Source: Mucilaginibacter mali
Lineage (GTDB): Bacteria; Bacteroidota; Bacteroidia; Sphingobacteriales; Sphingobacteriaceae
DNA: 64,000 bases
Reading direction: 5' to 3'
Assembly (NCBI RefSeq): GCF_013283875.1
Contig: NZ_CP054139.1
Location: forward strand, 2,294,001 to 2,358,000
Position 1 is the first letter of the stretch, and each line of letters begins with the position of its first letter. Shown here one piece after another: positions 17,352 through 26,815 of the stretch. The position numbers were made by a program, and so were the translations under genes. The notes below the pieces were generated by a model that ran no database searches, was not told the origin of the DNA, and saw only the letters and a list, made by a program, of their open reading frames with translations.

Positions 17352-17644
17352 GTTTTTTGGTATTAATGTGTTATTGCCTGTAAATACCTGGCAAGCTTAT
17401 GCAGCCCTGAATCACGACGTGCGAAACTACAAAGTCAATATTAAGTTGACATTAATTATGAAGGGTAGAAAAATTTGAGGGCATGGGCGGAGACAAAAGT
17501 ATTGAGGTAACGGTTTATTCATCAGTTATTCGGAGCCGGGGGCGAACTGTTTTAATACACGAGCTTCCCTGGCCTCCGTGTCAACCGCTGTGATCTCTGT
17601 GGGTAAAATCTCCCCAAATCTCAAAACCCATACAAAAACGATAT

Positions 17645-17689
17645 AAAACGAAAACGGGAGGCCGCATCTTTCGAATTGATCTCCCGTTT
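17645..17689 (-). terminator. Strong intrinsic terminator of the candidate RNA
   Basis: On the minus strand AAACGGGAG pairs with CTCCCGTTT (9 bp, 20-nt loop) followed by TCGTTTTATAT. The plus strand has no T run after the stem, so the terminator is oriented leftwards. Confidence 0.75.
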
Positions 17690-18080
17690 CCAAACCCTGT
17701 GTGCAACCGTGGCTGCTCATGGGGCATCAAGTTTTGTGTAGTTCTGACTGGTCTACTCCTATCATTGCCTTCCGCATTTGTCCGAAATTCGTCCGCTTTT
17801 ACTTCTGCCGCTTTTGCAAGCTGCCTGATGTCGCGGTGCTGTTATCTTCGTTATGCCAACGCCGATATTGTGTAGCGCCTGTTACCTGTTCCTGCTTCTT
17901 ACCGTGGTCGTCCGCAGTCAGCGTAATGCCCCTTTAACCATCCATTCTGTTTAAAAACCTTTCGGCTCTGTGTGTTTCCCTGGTGGCTCAGTACCTTCCC
18001 GCATTCTTTAGCGCCCCCGAAGGGTTGCCCGATCTGCGTTCCGAATTACTGTAAGGCTGTCAAAGTACGTCGTTCTTGAT
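17645..18080 (-). ncRNA. Candidate ~430-nt structured non-coding RNA, unknown class
   Basis: No credible protein gene covers this stretch. Read on the minus strand it starts just after a promoter match (18086-18116) and ends at a strong intrinsic terminator (17645-17689). Inside are compact hairpins with stable tetraloops: AGCC-GAAA-GGUU near 17967, GCUU-GCAA-AAGC near 17816, CCC-UUC-GGG near 18020, and GCAGC-CACG-GUUGC near 17710. It lacks RNase P signatures (that RNA is at 11381) and the tmRNA ends, and is too long for SRP RNA. The class is not recognised; existence as a transcript is inference. Confidence 0.5.
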
Positions 18081-18085
18081 GTTAT

Positions 18086-18116
18086 CTAAGGTAGCAGCTA
18101 AAGCGATACTTGTCAA
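18086..18116 (-). promoter_or_regulatory. Promoter of the candidate RNA
   Basis: Minus-strand TTGACA (TTG at 18116-18114), exactly 20 nt, then TACCTTAG (18093-18086), one mismatch from TAnnTTTG. Predicted start near 18080. Confidence 0.55.
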
Positions 18117-18353
18117 GTAAAATCGTACCGTTTTTATAAACAGGTTATTAACCTTAAATGCTGGGTTATTAACACTTGAATAGTTGCAGTATTACCTGAT
18201 AAAAAGCCAATTGCAATGAACACTTCAAGGGTTATTAACATTCCACTTTTGCACAAATGGCATCAATTTTCGCGGTTTTTCAAACATTAAAAAATCGTAA
18301 AACTAAGATTAAGTTAAGTTTTCCTTGAAATGAGAGGGGAATTTTTAAGGGAT

Positions 18354-18453
18354 GTCTGAACCTTGATTAAACAGATTTTCAGGATTACAGGATTTTTATT
18401 AAATGCGGATAAGATCCTGTAATCGGTGCAATCCGTTAAATCAAGGTTCAGAC
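18354..18453. repeat. Intergenic inverted repeat, family E
   Basis: Arms GTCTGAACCTTGATTAA and TTAAATCAAGGTTCAGAC enclose further inverted pieces (ACAGGATTTTTATT / GATCCTGTAAT). It lies 18 nt from the 3' end of the NTF2-like gene and is the only copy seen here. The stretch 18120-18353 between it and the RNA promoter is AT-rich with nothing else seen. Confidence 0.75.
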
Positions 18454-18471
18454 AAAATCAGCGGTCTGGGA

Positions 18472-18909
18472 TTACGGCGTTGGCAACTTATATGCCTGGC
18501 GGGCCAACAGCAGCCATTGCCCTTTTTGTTTCTGGAAGATCAGCATAATACCTAAAACAGTGCTGCCGGGTTTGCCACCATCATTGGTTTGGGCTGATAG
18601 TTTATGGCGTACAATAGCAGTAGTGCCCACTACTTTCACGGTTTGCTCGGTCAGATCAATAGTTACAAAGTCTGATGCGCCGCTGGCAATGGCTTCTACA
18701 AACTCGGCCTTGTTTTGGATCTTTCCGCTGGAGTGGCCGTAGCTCAGGTCATCGGCTGCCAGTTTGGTCAGGTCGGCGCGGTTACCGTCTACCATGGCTT
18801 TACGCATAAACTCAACAGCGGCGGTTACGTCCTTTTCATCCTTGCTTTGGGCAAAGGCGGTAGCGGTAAATATTAAACAGGCAAACAGTAACAGGTGTAA
18901 TTTTTTCAT
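18472..18909 (-). CDS. Secreted NTF2-like (DUF4440/SnoaL-type) protein
   Basis: 145 residues. Signal peptide about 1-20 (ATAFAQS). The mature part is a single NTF2 fold: helix VTAAVEFMRKAMVDG, then LAADDLSYGHSSGKIQNKAEFVEAI, and strands TVKVVGTTAIVRHKLSAQT. Such proteins bind small ligands or act as lyases/isomerases; none can be assigned. It is divergent from the S9 peptidase across a tandem repeat. Confidence 0.83.
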   Translation of the reverse strand: MKKLHLLLFACLIFTATAFAQSKDEKDVTAAVEFMRKAMVDGNRADLTKLAADDLSYGHSSGKIQNKAEFVEAIASGASDFVTIDLTEQTVKVVGTTAIVRHKLSAQTNDGGKPGSTVLGIMLIFQKQKGQWLLLARQAYKLPTP

Positions 18910-18979
18910 CAGTATGGTGGTTTATAATAATGTTTACTAAAGTAGTTCGACTATCGCACATATCCAAAAGTTTAAGCGC

Positions 18980-19083
18980 AAAGCCGAAAGCCGAAAGCTA
19001 AAAGCTAAAAGCATAAAGCATAAAGCATAAAGCATAAAGCATAAAGCATAAAGCATAAAGCTAAAAGCATAAAGCATAAAGCA
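18980..19083. repeat. Seven-base tandem repeat (AAAGCAT)n
   Basis: Fourteen units in unbroken 7-nt register: two AAAGCCG, two AAAGCTA, seven AAAGCAT (19008-19056), one AAAGCTA, two AAAGCAT, then a partial unit. Just downstream (19091-19122) is AGCTTTCTGCTTTAGTCTTT and CGGCTTTAAGCTT, a reverse-complement echo of the repeat. It lies between the divergent NTF2-like and S9 peptidase genes. Confidence 0.95.
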
Positions 19084-19218
19084 AGGAAAAAGCTTTCTGC
19101 TTTAGTCTTTCGGCTTTAAGCTTCAAATTGTAAAATCCTTATACCTTTCGCCTTTCTCCTTTCACCTTTCCCCACCAAAGCGTATCTTGTAACAGGAATT
19201 AACCAAATTTAACAGACA

Positions 19219-22113
19219 ATGCGTAAACTTTTACTGCTCAGCCTACTCTCGGCTGCGTATTTGGGTGCTAACGCCCAAAAAAAACCATTAGACCACACCG
19301 TGTTTGATGGCTGGCAGGCGGTATCTAACCAAACCATCAGCGATAACGGCAAATGGATCTTATACGTGGTAAAACCACAGGCCGGCGACGCCAACCTGGT
19401 GATCACCGACCCGAAGATCAGTTACAACTTCCAGGTACCGCGCGCGGATACGGCCCGCTTAACTTCCGATTCTAAATACGCGGTGTTTTTGATCCGCCCA
19501 TCGTATGCCGATACGCGCATGGCCAGGATCAAAAAGAAAACCCCGGCCGAAATGCCTAAGGACACCCTGGGCCTGATCACTTTAGGTTCTAATGTCATTA
19601 CCAGGGTTCCGGCAGTGCGTTCTTTTAAAATAGCCGAGAAGGCTTCAGTTATTGCCTACCTGGCTTCGTCTACGGATACCACAAAACGTCCGGCGGCTGG
19701 CGCGGCAGGTGCCGGTGCTCCTGCTGGCGGAGCAGGCGGTCGCCGTGGCGGTGGCGCGGGTGCCCCTGCAGGAGGTGCAGGCGCACGCGAAGGTGATGAT
19801 TTGACCCTGAAGCAATTAGCAACAGGTAAGCAGCGCACCTTTAAATACGTAACCCAGTATCAGTTAAACAAAACCGGCAAACTGCTGGCATTTGTGGCTG
19901 TGGCCCCTGCCCGTAACGCGCCGAAAGGTGCCAAAACCGGGATGTTTGTTTACGATATCGAAAAGGACACCCTAAAAACCATCAGCACCGGTAAAGGAAC
20001 TTACGGCAGCCCCGTGTTTGATGATGCAGGTAACCAGTTGGCCTTCACCGCTGAAAAGAACCCGGAGAAGGCGCAGGTAAAACCTTATAAACTATACTAT
20101 TATAATACCCAGAAAGACAGCGCCGACGTTTTGGCCGCGACCGGTTCGGCAGGTATGACCGATAAATGGTCGGTTTCGGGCGATGGCCGTGTGTACTTCA
20201 GCCGTACAGGTAACCGGCTGTTCTTTGGCACCGCTCCTATTCCTAAACCTGTTGATACCACCATTGTTGATTTTGAGGTGGCACACCTTGACATTTGGAA
20301 TTACAAGGATGAATACCTGCAACCCGAGCAGCTAAAAAACCTGCAGCGCGATCTGCGCCGCAGCTATCTGGCTATGATAGACCCGAAGGATAACGACAAA
20401 AAACTGGTGCAACTGGCCGATAAATATATCGAACAAGTTATCCTGCCCGAAAACAACGACTCGCGCTGGGCTTTGGGTACCACCGATACCGGCACCCGCG
20501 TACAAGCACAATGGAACGGCGGCGGTATGAACGAGGCTTACCTGATCGACACCAAAACCGGCGAACGTAAACGCATTATTAACCGCACTAAGGCGCGCTA
20601 CAGCATGTCGCCGGCGGGTAATTATGTAATGTGGTTTGATGCTAAGGAGCAAACTTATTACACCTACTCTATCGCCACCGGTAAAAAAATGAACATCAGC
20701 AAAGCTACCAGTACCAAAATGGGCGACGAAGATAACGACGTACCTGATGATCCCGGCGCTTACGGTGTTTCGGGTTGGACGGCCGGCGATAAATCGATAC
20801 TGGTGTACGACCGTTTTGATATCTGGCAAATAGATGCCGAAACCGGCGCTGCAACTAACTTTACTAACGGTATGGGTCGAGCTAACAAGCTCATCTTCCG
20901 CTATCCGTTTATCGATCGTGGTGGCCGTGGTGGACGTGCCGCGGGTGGCAATGGCCCGGATGAGTTGAAATACATCAGCGATAAGCAACCGCTTTGGTTG
21001 CTCACCCAAAACTACGAAACCAAACAGTGGGGGTATTACAAAAAGCAATTAGGCAGCACCAAAGCACCTGAAAAAGTGATGATGGGCGATTATGCCATCA
21101 GCGCTTTGCAAAAGGCTAAAGATGCCGATGAGTTTATCTATACCAAGCAAAATTACCAGCACTCGCCCGATCTGTATACTTCAATCGATCTGAAAAAAGA
21201 GACCCAAATTAGTAGCATCAACCCGCAACAAAGCAACTATAACTGGGGTACTGCCGAACTGGTGAAATGGACTACGCCGAAAGGCTATAATTCGATGGGT
21301 ATCTTATACAAGCCCGAGAATTTCGACCCGAATAAGAAATATCCGATGATCTGCTACTTCTACGAGAAGGTATCGGAAACCCTGTACAACTACCAGGCCC
21401 CCGCTCCTACGCCGTCGCGTTTACCGATATCGTTCTTTGTGAGCAATGGCTATTTGGTGTTCACACCTGATATCAGTTATGAGGTTGGGCACCCGGGACA
21501 ATCGGCTGTTGAGTTTATCAACTCTGGCGTAGAGATGCTGAAGAAAAATCCATGGGTTGATGGCGCGCACATCGGCATACAAGGCCAAAGCTGGGGCGGT
21601 TACCAGGTGGCTTATTTAATTACTGCTACCAATATGTATGCCGCTGCCTGGGCCGGCGCACCTGTTGCCAATATGACATCGGCTTACGGGGGTATCCGTT
21701 GGGAAAGTGGTGTAAACCGCCAATTCCAGTACGAAAAGACGCAGAGCCGTATAGGCGCTACCCTTTGGGAGAAGCCAGAACTGTATATCGAGAATTCGCC
21801 GCTGTTCCACCTGCCAAAGGTGAATACGCCGGTAATGATCATGAGTAACGATGCCGATGGCGCCGTACCATGGTATCAAGGTATCGAGATGTTTACCGCC
21901 CTGCGCCGTTTAAACAAACCCGTATGGTTGCTGGAATATAACGGCGAGGCACATAACCTTGTTCAACGCCAAAACCGCAAGGATATCACCATCCGCGAGC
22001 AGCAATTCTTCGATCACTTCCTGAAAGGCGCGCCAAGCCCGGTATGGATGGATAAAGGCGTACCTGCTGTGGATAAAGGCAAGGATTGGGGATTTGCTTT
22101 GAGCGATAAATAA
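19219..22113 (+). CDS. Secreted S9 prolyl-oligopeptidase-family serine peptidase
   Basis: 964 residues. Signal peptide about 1-19 (GANAQ). The N-terminal two thirds is a propeller-like region, interrupted at about 153-195 by a low-complexity glycine/alanine/proline insert. The C-terminal alpha/beta-hydrolase domain has the nucleophile S791 in GQSWGGYQ, with D880 (NDADGAVPW) and H912 (GEAHNLV) completing the triad. It should cleave short peptides in the periplasm, as dipeptidyl peptidase IV/acylaminoacyl peptidases do. The ATG at 19219 gives the signal peptide. A palindromic repeat follows. Confidence 0.92.
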   Translation: MRKLLLLSLLSAAYLGANAQKKPLDHTVFDGWQAVSNQTISDNGKWILYVVKPQAGDANLVITDPKISYNFQVPRADTARLTSDSKYAVFLIRPSYADTRMARIKKKTPAEMPKDTLGLITLGSNVITRVPAVRSFKIAEKASVIAYLASSTDTTKRPAAGAAGAGAPAGGAGGRRGGGAGAPAGGAGAREGDDLTLKQLATGKQRTFKYVTQYQLNKTGKLLAFVAVAPARNAPKGAKTGMFVYDIEKDTLKTISTGKGTYGSPVFDDAGNQLAFTAEKNPEKAQVKPYKLYYYNTQKDSADVLAATGSAGMTDKWSVSGDGRVYFSRTGNRLFFGTAPIPKPVDTTIVDFEVAHLDIWNYKDEYLQPEQLKNLQRDLRRSYLAMIDPKDNDKKLVQLADKYIEQVILPENNDSRWALGTTDTGTRVQAQWNGGGMNEAYLIDTKTGERKRIINRTKARYSMSPAGNYVMWFDAKEQTYYTYSIATGKKMNISKATSTKMGDEDNDVPDDPGAYGVSGWTAGDKSILVYDRFDIWQIDAETGAATNFTNGMGRANKLIFRYPFIDRGGRGGRAAGGNGPDELKYISDKQPLWLLTQNYETKQWGYYKKQLGSTKAPEKVMMGDYAISALQKAKDADEFIYTKQNYQHSPDLYTSIDLKKETQISSINPQQSNYNWGTAELVKWTTPKGYNSMGILYKPENFDPNKKYPMICYFYEKVSETLYNYQAPAPTPSRLPISFFVSNGYLVFTPDISYEVGHPGQSAVEFINSGVEMLKKNPWVDGAHIGIQGQSWGGYQVAYLITATNMYAAAWAGAPVANMTSAYGGIRWESGVNRQFQYEKTQSRIGATLWEKPELYIENSPLFHLPKVNTPVMIMSNDADGAVPWYQGIEMFTALRRLNKPVWLLEYNGEAHNLVQRQNRKDITIREQQFFDHFLKGAPSPVWMDKGVPAVDKGKDWGFALSDK

Positions 22114-22125
22114 AACAACCACCCT

Positions 22126-22220
22126 GTCATTGCGAGCGATAGCGTGGCAATCTCATAGGACAATCCAATCGGACCTGCCTATGAGATTGCCACGTCGCTA
22201 TCGCTCCTTACAGCAATGAC
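22126..22220. repeat. Intergenic inverted repeat, family B copy 2
   Basis: GTCATTGCGAGCGATAGCG then TGGCAATCTCATAGG, returning as CCTATGAGATTGCCACGTCG then CTATCGCTC and CAATGAC. It sits between convergent genes (S9 peptidase and gpmA). Confidence 0.9.
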
Positions 22221-22232
22221 AATAGTGCATTA

Positions 22233-22931
22233 TTATTCCAAATAATAATGCCTTATCCTGTTCAATCCCTCATCCAACTCATAAATCCAGGGCACAGCGG
22301 TAGGGATCTCCAGCTTAGTTACATCTTCGTCGGATAAATTATCCATATACTTGATCAGCGCGCGCAGGCTGTTGCCGTGCCCGCAGATGATCACCTTTTG
22401 ATTTTGTTTAATAGCTGGTACAATAAACTCGTTCCAGAAGGGTAATACCCTGTCTATGGTCTCGGTCAGGTTTTCGGTAAGCGGGATCTCGCGTTCGGTC
22501 AGGTTTTTATAGCGCAGGTCGCGACCGGGATAGCGGTCGTCTTCTTTAGTAATGGCAGGCGGGTACTCATTGGGGTCGCGACGCCATTTTTGCACCTGTT
22601 GTATACCATATTTGGCAATAGCCTCATCCTTATTATCGCCCTGTAAGGCACCGTAAAAACGTTCGTTCAATCGCCATGATTTTTGTACGGGGATCCACAA
22701 ATGGTCTAACTCTTCCAATATAAAATGCAGGGTTTTAATGCTGCGCTTCAGTACCGATGTAAAACCGGCATCAAAGTTATAATCGTATTTTTTAAGGATC
22801 TGCCCTGCCCGCTTGGCTTGCTGATAACCTTCTTCGCTCAGGTCAACATCTGTCCAGCCGGTAAAGCGGTTCTCGTGGTTCCAAATACTTTCGCCATGGC
22901 GTATTAAAACTACTTTTTGCATATTGTTCAT
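22233..22931 (-). CDS. gpmA: 2,3-bisphosphoglycerate-dependent phosphoglycerate mutase
   Basis: 232 residues, interconverting 3- and 2-phosphoglycerate in glycolysis. The phospho-histidine motif is VVLIRHGESIWNHENRFTGW (about 7-26). Further family features are WTDVDLSEEGYQQA, the YGALQGDNKDEAIAKYG stretch and the second histidine in VIICGHGNSLRALIKY (about 181-196). Length is slightly below the usual 250. Start could be the ATG at 22931 or the one at 22922. Confidence 0.95.
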   Translation of the reverse strand: MNNMQKVVLIRHGESIWNHENRFTGWTDVDLSEEGYQQAKRAGQILKKYDYNFDAGFTSVLKRSIKTLHFILEELDHLWIPVQKSWRLNERFYGALQGDNKDEAIAKYGIQQVQKWRRDPNEYPPAITKEDDRYPGRDLRYKNLTEREIPLTENLTETIDRVLPFWNEFIVPAIKQNQKVIICGHGNSLRALIKYMDNLSDEDVTKLEIPTAVPWIYELDEGLNRIRHYYLE

Positions 22932-23028
22932 TTAACACTAAAGCGTTGTTCCGTGTTTGTAAAATTACTTGATTATTAGCAGCAAATAAATTAGATTGCC
23001 TCTTCAATCCATTTAAAAACCTAAAATA

Positions 23029-23616
23029 ATGATCCCTGAAACACCTGTACCTGTAAAGGATGGCATCGCTAATCCTGCGCCCTTAGGCCTTTGCGCCTTT
23101 GGCCTTACCACTGTTCTATTAAATATGCACAATGCCGGCATGTTCGAAATGAATTCGATGATCCTGGCCATGGGCATTTTTTATGGCGGCCTGGCACAAG
23201 TTATTGCCGGCGTTATCGAAGCTAAAAAGAATAACACCTTTGGCTTAACCGCGTTCACCTCATACGGCTTCTTCTGGCTGTCGCTGGTTGGCTTGATCGT
23301 AATGCCTAAGTTAGGCTGGGTAGCTGCTCCTCCGGCAAGTGCCATGGCCGCGTTTTTGGCGATATGGGGTGTATTTACATTCCTGCTTTTCTTTGGTACC
23401 TTAAAATTGAACCGTGCGCTGCAATTTGTATTCGCATCGTTAACTGTATTGTTTTTCCTGCTTACCGCCGTTAAAATAACCGGCAGCGAAAGCCTGGAGC
23501 ATTTTACCGGTTACGAAGGTATAATTTGCGGTGCATCAGCCATTTACACCGGTATTGCTAACGTATTGAACGAGGTTTACGGCCGCACAGTGTTGCCGAT
23601 TGGGCCAGTGGCTTAA
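23029..23616 (+). CDS. Acetate uptake transporter, GPR1/FUN34/YaaH family
   Basis: 195 residues with six membrane helices. The family signature NPAPLGLCAFGLTTVLLNMH is at about 14-33. It is an inner-membrane carrier for acetate/succinate and protons, like SatP. It lies divergent from gpmA with about 97 nt between. Confidence 0.92.
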   Translation: MIPETPVPVKDGIANPAPLGLCAFGLTTVLLNMHNAGMFEMNSMILAMGIFYGGLAQVIAGVIEAKKNNTFGLTAFTSYGFFWLSLVGLIVMPKLGWVAAPPASAMAAFLAIWGVFTFLLFFGTLKLNRALQFVFASLTVLFFLLTAVKITGSESLEHFTGYEGIICGASAIYTGIANVLNEVYGRTVLPIGPVA

Positions 23617-23624
23617 ACTAATTT

Positions 23625-23727
23625 GTCATTGCGAGCGATAGCGCGGCAATCTCGTAGTATGCAAATCAAACTACGGGATTGCCGCGTCGCGCTTTCGCAC
23701 ATTGCCTTGTATGCCCCTCGCAATGAC
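23625..23727. repeat. Intergenic inverted repeat, family B copy 3
   Basis: GTCATTGCGAGCGATAGCG start, then CGGCAATCTCGTAG; reverse arm CTACGGGATTGCCGCGTCG and CAATGAC. A short extra segment (CACATTGCCTTGTATGCC) interrupts the right arm. It lies 3' of the acetate transporter. Confidence 0.87.
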
Positions 23728-23758
23728 ATTTTGGTTAAAAATGCGTTACTTTGCCCTT

Positions 23759-24142
23759 GTGAAAGATTACAAAAAATACTACCTCATCCCCGCTACGCCC
23801 GAAGAGATCTACCTGGCGCTGACCAACCCGTTCACTATTGAACTTTGGACAGGCGACCCGGCGGTGATGTCGACCGAACCCGGTACCGAATTTTCGATGT
23901 GGGATGGAAGCATTGTGGGTAAGAATATCGAATTTGAGACAAACAAGAAGGTTGTTCAACAATGGTATTTCGACGGACAGGACGAACCATCTATCGTAAC
24001 TATCAAATTACACCCTGATAAAAATGGTTCTTCGGTAGAGTTAAGGCACAATAACATCCCCGACGAAGCCTTTGAAGATATCAGCGCCGGTTGGGATGAA
24101 GCTTATTTTGGCGCACTGAGCGAATTTTTCGAGTCGATATAA
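23759..24142 (+). CDS. SRPBCC/AHSA1-like protein
   Basis: 127 residues when started at the GTG at 23759 (MKDYKKYYLIPATPEEIYLA). The frame is open upstream to 23702, but that part lies over the palindromic repeat and a promoter-like TTACTTTG (23746-23753), so the GTG is preferred. The START/Bet-v1-like fold is shown by PATPEEIYLALTNPFTIELW, GTEFSMWDGSIVGKNIEFE and the closing helix SAGWDEAYFGALSEFFES. Members bind hydrophobic ligands or Hsp90-like partners; no specific role is visible. Confidence 0.85.
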   Translation: MKDYKKYYLIPATPEEIYLALTNPFTIELWTGDPAVMSTEPGTEFSMWDGSIVGKNIEFETNKKVVQQWYFDGQDEPSIVTIKLHPDKNGSSVELRHNNIPDEAFEDISAGWDEAYFGALSEFFESI

Positions 24143-24157
24143 AATTCGCTGTTATAG

Positions 24158-26074
24158 CTATTCCTGAACTTGCAGATGTAATGAAGTAGTAACCGGGAGA
24201 GTGAAATAAAACCGGCATCCACTTCCGGGTGTTGCTTCAACCCATAGCGCACCATTATTCATTTCAATTAGTTCCTTACAAAGTAACAAACCTAAACCGG
24301 TCCCCTTTTCGCCCGATGTGCCGGGTTGCGAGAAATGCAGTTTCTTATTGAACAGCTTATTTATTTCTTCGGGCGACATACCTACCCCGGTATCCTCTAC
24401 ACAAACCTGTACATCGTTATTTTTTACAAACGATATCACTTGAATTTCTCCGCCGTTACCGGTAAACTTTATGGCGTTGCTAACAAGGTTACGTAATATC
24501 ACTTTAATGTGGTTTGCATCGGCCCATACCTCTGCCTTTGTGATGCAATGGTTAGTCAGCGATATATCTTTCTGTTGCAGCTGGTGCGCAAATGTTTGCA
24601 GCATTTCGTCGGCTATCGCGCAAATATCAATGCTCGAAGCACGTACCTTTTGCCCCTGCATCTGGTTATCGGCAAAACCCATCAGGTTTGAAAGGGTTAG
24701 TTCAGCACCCTTAATTACCGGGGTAAGGTCTTGCATTAGCTTGGTCACTTCATCGGCTGTGATGTAACCAACGGCAAACAGGTCGGAGATGCTGATCAAA
24801 CTGGCAATAGGCGTACGCAGATCATGGCCAATAATAGCCAATAATTTATCTTTTAGCTTATTAACCTCTTCAAGGTCGGTGCGCTGAGCCTCGATCAGCT
24901 TTTTCTGGTCTATTAATACCTGGTGCTGTGCTTGCAACCGGGCGTTCATTTGGTTTTTCTCGCGATAGTAAACAAATATCACAATGATCAAAACAACTGC
25001 TATCACCAAAAATATCACCAGTAGCGCGATTGTTTTATTCTGGCTTTTTATCAGGGCGCGGTTGGCATCGCTGGTGCTTTTAACCTGCTCTATCGTATTT
25101 AACCGGGTATTAAGCAGGTTGTAATCCTGTATCAGTTTTAAGGTTTTAATGTTTGTGAAATTCTTAACGCTATCGTATAGTTGTGTAGCTTCGGTTTCGC
25201 TGCGTAATGCCTGCTTAACGTTCCCTTGTTTTTCGTAGATATCCGTTAAAACTTTTAAAGCCCTCAGTTTCAGGTCAGAAGAACCAATGGTATCGGCCAG
25301 CAAATAGCCTTTTTGGGCATACCCCAACGCTTTATCCGGGTTGTTTTTTAAAACAAAGATCCGTGATTGATCTATAGACAAAACCGAAAGCAGGCGCTTA
25401 TTTTTAAGTGGTACGGCTAAGTTATAGCAGGTATCCAGTGTACGTTCGGCAAGGTCTAATTTACGCTGACCGATATAAATTTGCCCGAGCCGGTTATATA
25501 AAATAGCTATAAGATTAGCGTTATGGGTTATTTTACTGTACTTAAACGCCACCTGTATATGCATCATACCATCATCATAATCGTTGGTGGCGTTAAAAAG
25601 CGAGGTCAGTTCGGTAAATATTAATGCTTTAAGCGCGGGGTCCTTCCCGGCTTGCTTTATGGCAGCTTTAAAAAAATGCAGGCCCAGCTTGTAATCTTTC
25701 AGGTCTACATAGTTACGGGCTATATTACGGTAGCAATCGGCAAGTGCTTTGTTATCATCCCTTAAATAAGGTACCGCCAGCACTAAATAAAATTGGCTGA
25801 CGGGTAATAACGACTGTACCCAATAACTAACGCCTATGGTATTAAAACACTGGCCTATACCGTGTTTATAGTTTATTTTTTTTGATAGTACCAATGCCTT
25901 TTCGGCAAAAACCCGTGCTGAATCAGGCTGTTTTAAAACTAATCCCCTTGCGCGGGATATCAGGAAGTTTATATTTTGGATGGCGGCCGGGTCGGGCCTA
26001 TTCTCTTTTTTTACGGCAGGGTAAGCCATTGTACATATCAATGCCAATAAAATTGATCCCAGCCAGTTTTTCAT
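24158..26074 (-). CDS. TPR-containing membrane sensor histidine kinase
   Basis: 638 residues: signal peptide, periplasmic tetratricopeptide-like repeats (about 35-325), one membrane helix (about 347-370), a short coiled coil, then HisKA with the phospho-acceptor in AIIGHDLRTPIASL (about 414-427) and a HATPase domain (N box ILRNLVSNAIKFTGNGG, G1 DTGVGMSPEE, G2 KGTGLGL). It should autophosphorylate in response to a periplasmic or envelope signal. No response regulator is adjacent, so its partner is unknown. The thioesterase gene lies 16 nt upstream on the same strand. Confidence 0.93.
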   Translation of the reverse strand: MKNWLGSILLALICTMAYPAVKKENRPDPAAIQNINFLISRARGLVLKQPDSARVFAEKALVLSKKINYKHGIGQCFNTIGVSYWVQSLLPVSQFYLVLAVPYLRDDNKALADCYRNIARNYVDLKDYKLGLHFFKAAIKQAGKDPALKALIFTELTSLFNATNDYDDGMMHIQVAFKYSKITHNANLIAILYNRLGQIYIGQRKLDLAERTLDTCYNLAVPLKNKRLLSVLSIDQSRIFVLKNNPDKALGYAQKGYLLADTIGSSDLKLRALKVLTDIYEKQGNVKQALRSETEATQLYDSVKNFTNIKTLKLIQDYNLLNTRLNTIEQVKSTSDANRALIKSQNKTIALLVIFLVIAVVLIIVIFVYYREKNQMNARLQAQHQVLIDQKKLIEAQRTDLEEVNKLKDKLLAIIGHDLRTPIASLISISDLFAVGYITADEVTKLMQDLTPVIKGAELTLSNLMGFADNQMQGQKVRASSIDICAIADEMLQTFAHQLQQKDISLTNHCITKAEVWADANHIKVILRNLVSNAIKFTGNGGEIQVISFVKNNDVQVCVEDTGVGMSPEEINKLFNKKLHFSQPGTSGEKGTGLGLLLCKELIEMNNGALWVEATPGSGCRFYFTLPVTTSLHLQVQE

Positions 26075-26090
26075 TAATAATAGTATTCCG

Positions 26091-26675
26091 TTAGTCTTTT
26101 AAACTTATTACGCAGCGTTCGCCATCAAGGTTTTTTCTGCAATATTCTAAATCAAACCCGGCCTTTATGCTTTTGGCCTGTGCCTGGTGCATTTGTTTTT
26201 CCAGTTTACGCCTGCGGGCTTCTTCAAAGCGCCGCACCTGTTCGTGGGTTTCCAGTAACAGCGCGGGCACCTCAACCGGTTGATTATTTTCGTCCTTAGC
26301 TACCATGGTGAAATAGCTGGTATTGGTATGCTTTACCACATTAGCTTTCACATTTTCAGATATCACCCTGATACCCACCACTAACGATGTTTTGCCCACA
26401 TAATTAACCGATGCCATTAGGGATACCAGTTCGCCCACCTCAACCGGTTGCAAAAAGTTTACCGTATCTATAGAGGCTGTTACGCAATAATTGCCAGCAT
26501 GCTTCGCGGCGCATACGTAGGCAACCTTATCCATTAATGAAAGTAAAATGCCACCATGTATCTTGCCACCAAAGTTAGCGTACGATGGTATCATCAGTTC
26601 GGTAATAGTTGTGCTTGAAAAATGTACAGGTTTATGCGGAAGTGTTGAATCAATCAAGGGCGGCATTGTTAACAT
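26091..26675 (-). CDS. Hotdog-fold acyl-CoA thioesterase
   Basis: 194 residues. The hotdog domain carries the family phrase ANFGGKIHGGILLSLMDKVA (about 34-53) with the catalytic aspartate in LMDKVAY, then ASIDTVNFLQPVEVGELVSL and SYFTMVAKDENN. It hydrolyses acyl-CoA to acid and CoA (BACH/YciA group). A charged helical C-terminal tail (EEARRRKLEKQMHQAQAKS) and two cysteines extend it beyond YciA length. Start is ATG 26675 or 26666. It is probably co-transcribed with the kinase downstream. Confidence 0.9.
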   Translation of the reverse strand: MLTMPPLIDSTLPHKPVHFSSTTITELMIPSYANFGGKIHGGILLSLMDKVAYVCAAKHAGNYCVTASIDTVNFLQPVEVGELVSLMASVNYVGKTSLVVGIRVISENVKANVVKHTNTSYFTMVAKDENNQPVEVPALLLETHEQVRRFEEARRRKLEKQMHQAQAKSIKAGFDLEYCRKNLDGERCVISLKD

Positions 26676-26815
26676 TACTAAGGGCTTACAAGTTTACTCA
26701 ACAAAAAGGGTATTTCATAAATACAGAGAAAACAATTTAATTTTTTCTGAAAATTTTAAACCCGGTTTAAAAAATAAAGTCAAACCATATTATATTGCCT
26801 AAAATCTAATTTGCT

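Noticed and set aside
17526..17937. Short open frames on both strands (64 and 78 residues) across the candidate RNA
   Set aside because: Composition is not protein-like, no start context is visible, and the promoter, hairpins and terminator fit an RNA better.
17645..18080. tmRNA or 6S RNA identity
   Set aside because: No tmRNA acceptor-like ends or tag frame were found, and the length and layout do not match 6S RNA.
18980..19083. Regular repeat resembling a CRISPR array
   Set aside because: Seven-nt units without spacers and no cas genes; it is a simple tandem repeat.
19656..19838. Minus-strand proline-rich open frame over the S9 peptidase
   Set aside because: It is the reverse reading of the GC-rich glycine/alanine insert.
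20332..21048. Minus-strand open frame of 238 residues within the S9 peptidase
   Set aside because: Overlaps a clear plus-strand gene; no motif or start context.
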